A stretch of DNA of 64,000 nt from Rhodamnia argentea (Eukaryota > Streptophyta > Magnoliopsida > Myrtales > Myrtaceae): positions 186,001 through 250,000 of the forward strand of contig NC_063150.1 of NCBI RefSeq assembly GCF_020921035.1, read 5' to 3'. The position numbers were made by a program, and so were the translations under genes. A model generated the notes under the pieces. That model did not search any database. It worked only from the letters and a program-made list of their open reading frames with translations, and was not told the origin of the DNA. This document shows positions 63,479-64,000 of this stretch, piece by piece; positions within the stretch are counted from its first letter, which is position 1, and each line of letters starts with the position of its first letter.

Positions 63479-64000
63479 GAGTACAAACAGAACCGGAATT
63501 TCTAAAGATTTACTATTATATTGTACAACAATTGATTTTGCAATAATTTTGTGCGTGATTAGGAAGTTTTTACGAAATGTTACGACATTCCCGTACTTAC
63601 TAAAGACGGTACATCATGGTGTATTAATGAATGTGAAAACGGGTTTTAAGTTTTGATTCGCGTACAAAATCTTAGACTACTTGTATCCTATGCTTCTTTT
63701 GAAAAATTGATGGGATATAACAAGGACATAGACATATATCATCTGCATCTCTATACTGTGTGGCTCATGGCCTACAACTGCAACTGCTACCTAATGGTCG
63801 CTTTCCTTCAATCTACGTTTGAGTCTAAAATGACCACGTCCGAGTATGTGTGGGGGGGTGTTCGTGCGCGCGTGTTTTTATTAATATTGTGTTTTGATGA
63901 CTCGGGAATACACACGTGAAGACAAGCCCCAACTCGAAAACCATGGAGAGTTTCATGAATTAGTTAAGCACATGCCATTTAGCCTGCGCACGTGCCCTTG
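62711..64000. other. Intergenic DNA to the window end
   Basis: No gene is supported. A (CT)n microsatellite of about 41 bp lies at 63434-63474. The first 250 bases may be decayed copia sequence. Confidence 0.4.
63434..63474. repeat. (CT)n microsatellite
   Basis: About 20 uninterrupted CT units. No gene is found nearby within the window. Confidence 0.9.

Overview
The window is plant nuclear DNA from a dicot, with spliced genes, AT-rich and transposon-laden intergenic DNA, GT-AG introns and no organellar or bacterial features. A tandem UGT74 array next to a type-I formin, among many short foldback elements, suggests a woody eudicot. Myrtaceae (Eucalyptus-like) is my best guess, but this is an inference that the sequence does not prove.

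Two kinds of real gene are present, all on the minus strand. The first is a tandem array of six family-1 UDP-glycosyltransferases of the UGT74 type (group L). Each has two exons and one phase-0 intron at the conserved site just after the ELExE motif. From left to right they are UGT-1 (4111..7122), UGT-2 (9341..11062), UGT-3 (16448..18083), UGT-4 (22335..24371, broken), UGT-5 (34077..35813) and UGT-6 (45997..47765). UGT-1 to UGT-5 are close paralogues. UGT-6 is a different, UGT74F/G-like lineage. The second kind is one complete four-exon, FH1-like type-I formin (50506..55172).

The array grew by duplication of a unit that includes upstream DNA. UGT-2 to UGT-5 share promoter motifs: a TATA box 70-105 bp upstream of ATG and a CACGTG core 140-200 bp upstream. 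They also share a conserved non-coding block further upstream (12845-13215, 18275-18680, 25215-25695, 38010-38495). UGT-4 was recently broken by an exact 184-bp tandem duplication of its 5' coding end plus a nonsense change, while the rest of the gene remains intact.

The space between genes is mostly transposon debris. There is a family of foldback MITEs whose ends read GGGAAAATT...AATTTTCCC. Several are flanked by recognisable 9-bp target duplications, which points to the Mutator superfamily. The window also holds a decayed MuDR-type transposase (30950-32344), two Ty1/copia pol remnants (29100-30155 and 61930-62710), several copia-like LTR remnants, and a probable solo LTR of 2501 bp with a perfect 5-bp target duplication (58687-61187).

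In function, the UGTs should be cytosolic UDP-glucose-dependent enzymes acting on small acids, phenolics or terpenoids. The formin should nucleate actin at the plasma membrane. Nothing suggests that the two act together. No CRISPR, tRNA, rRNA or bacterial system was seen.
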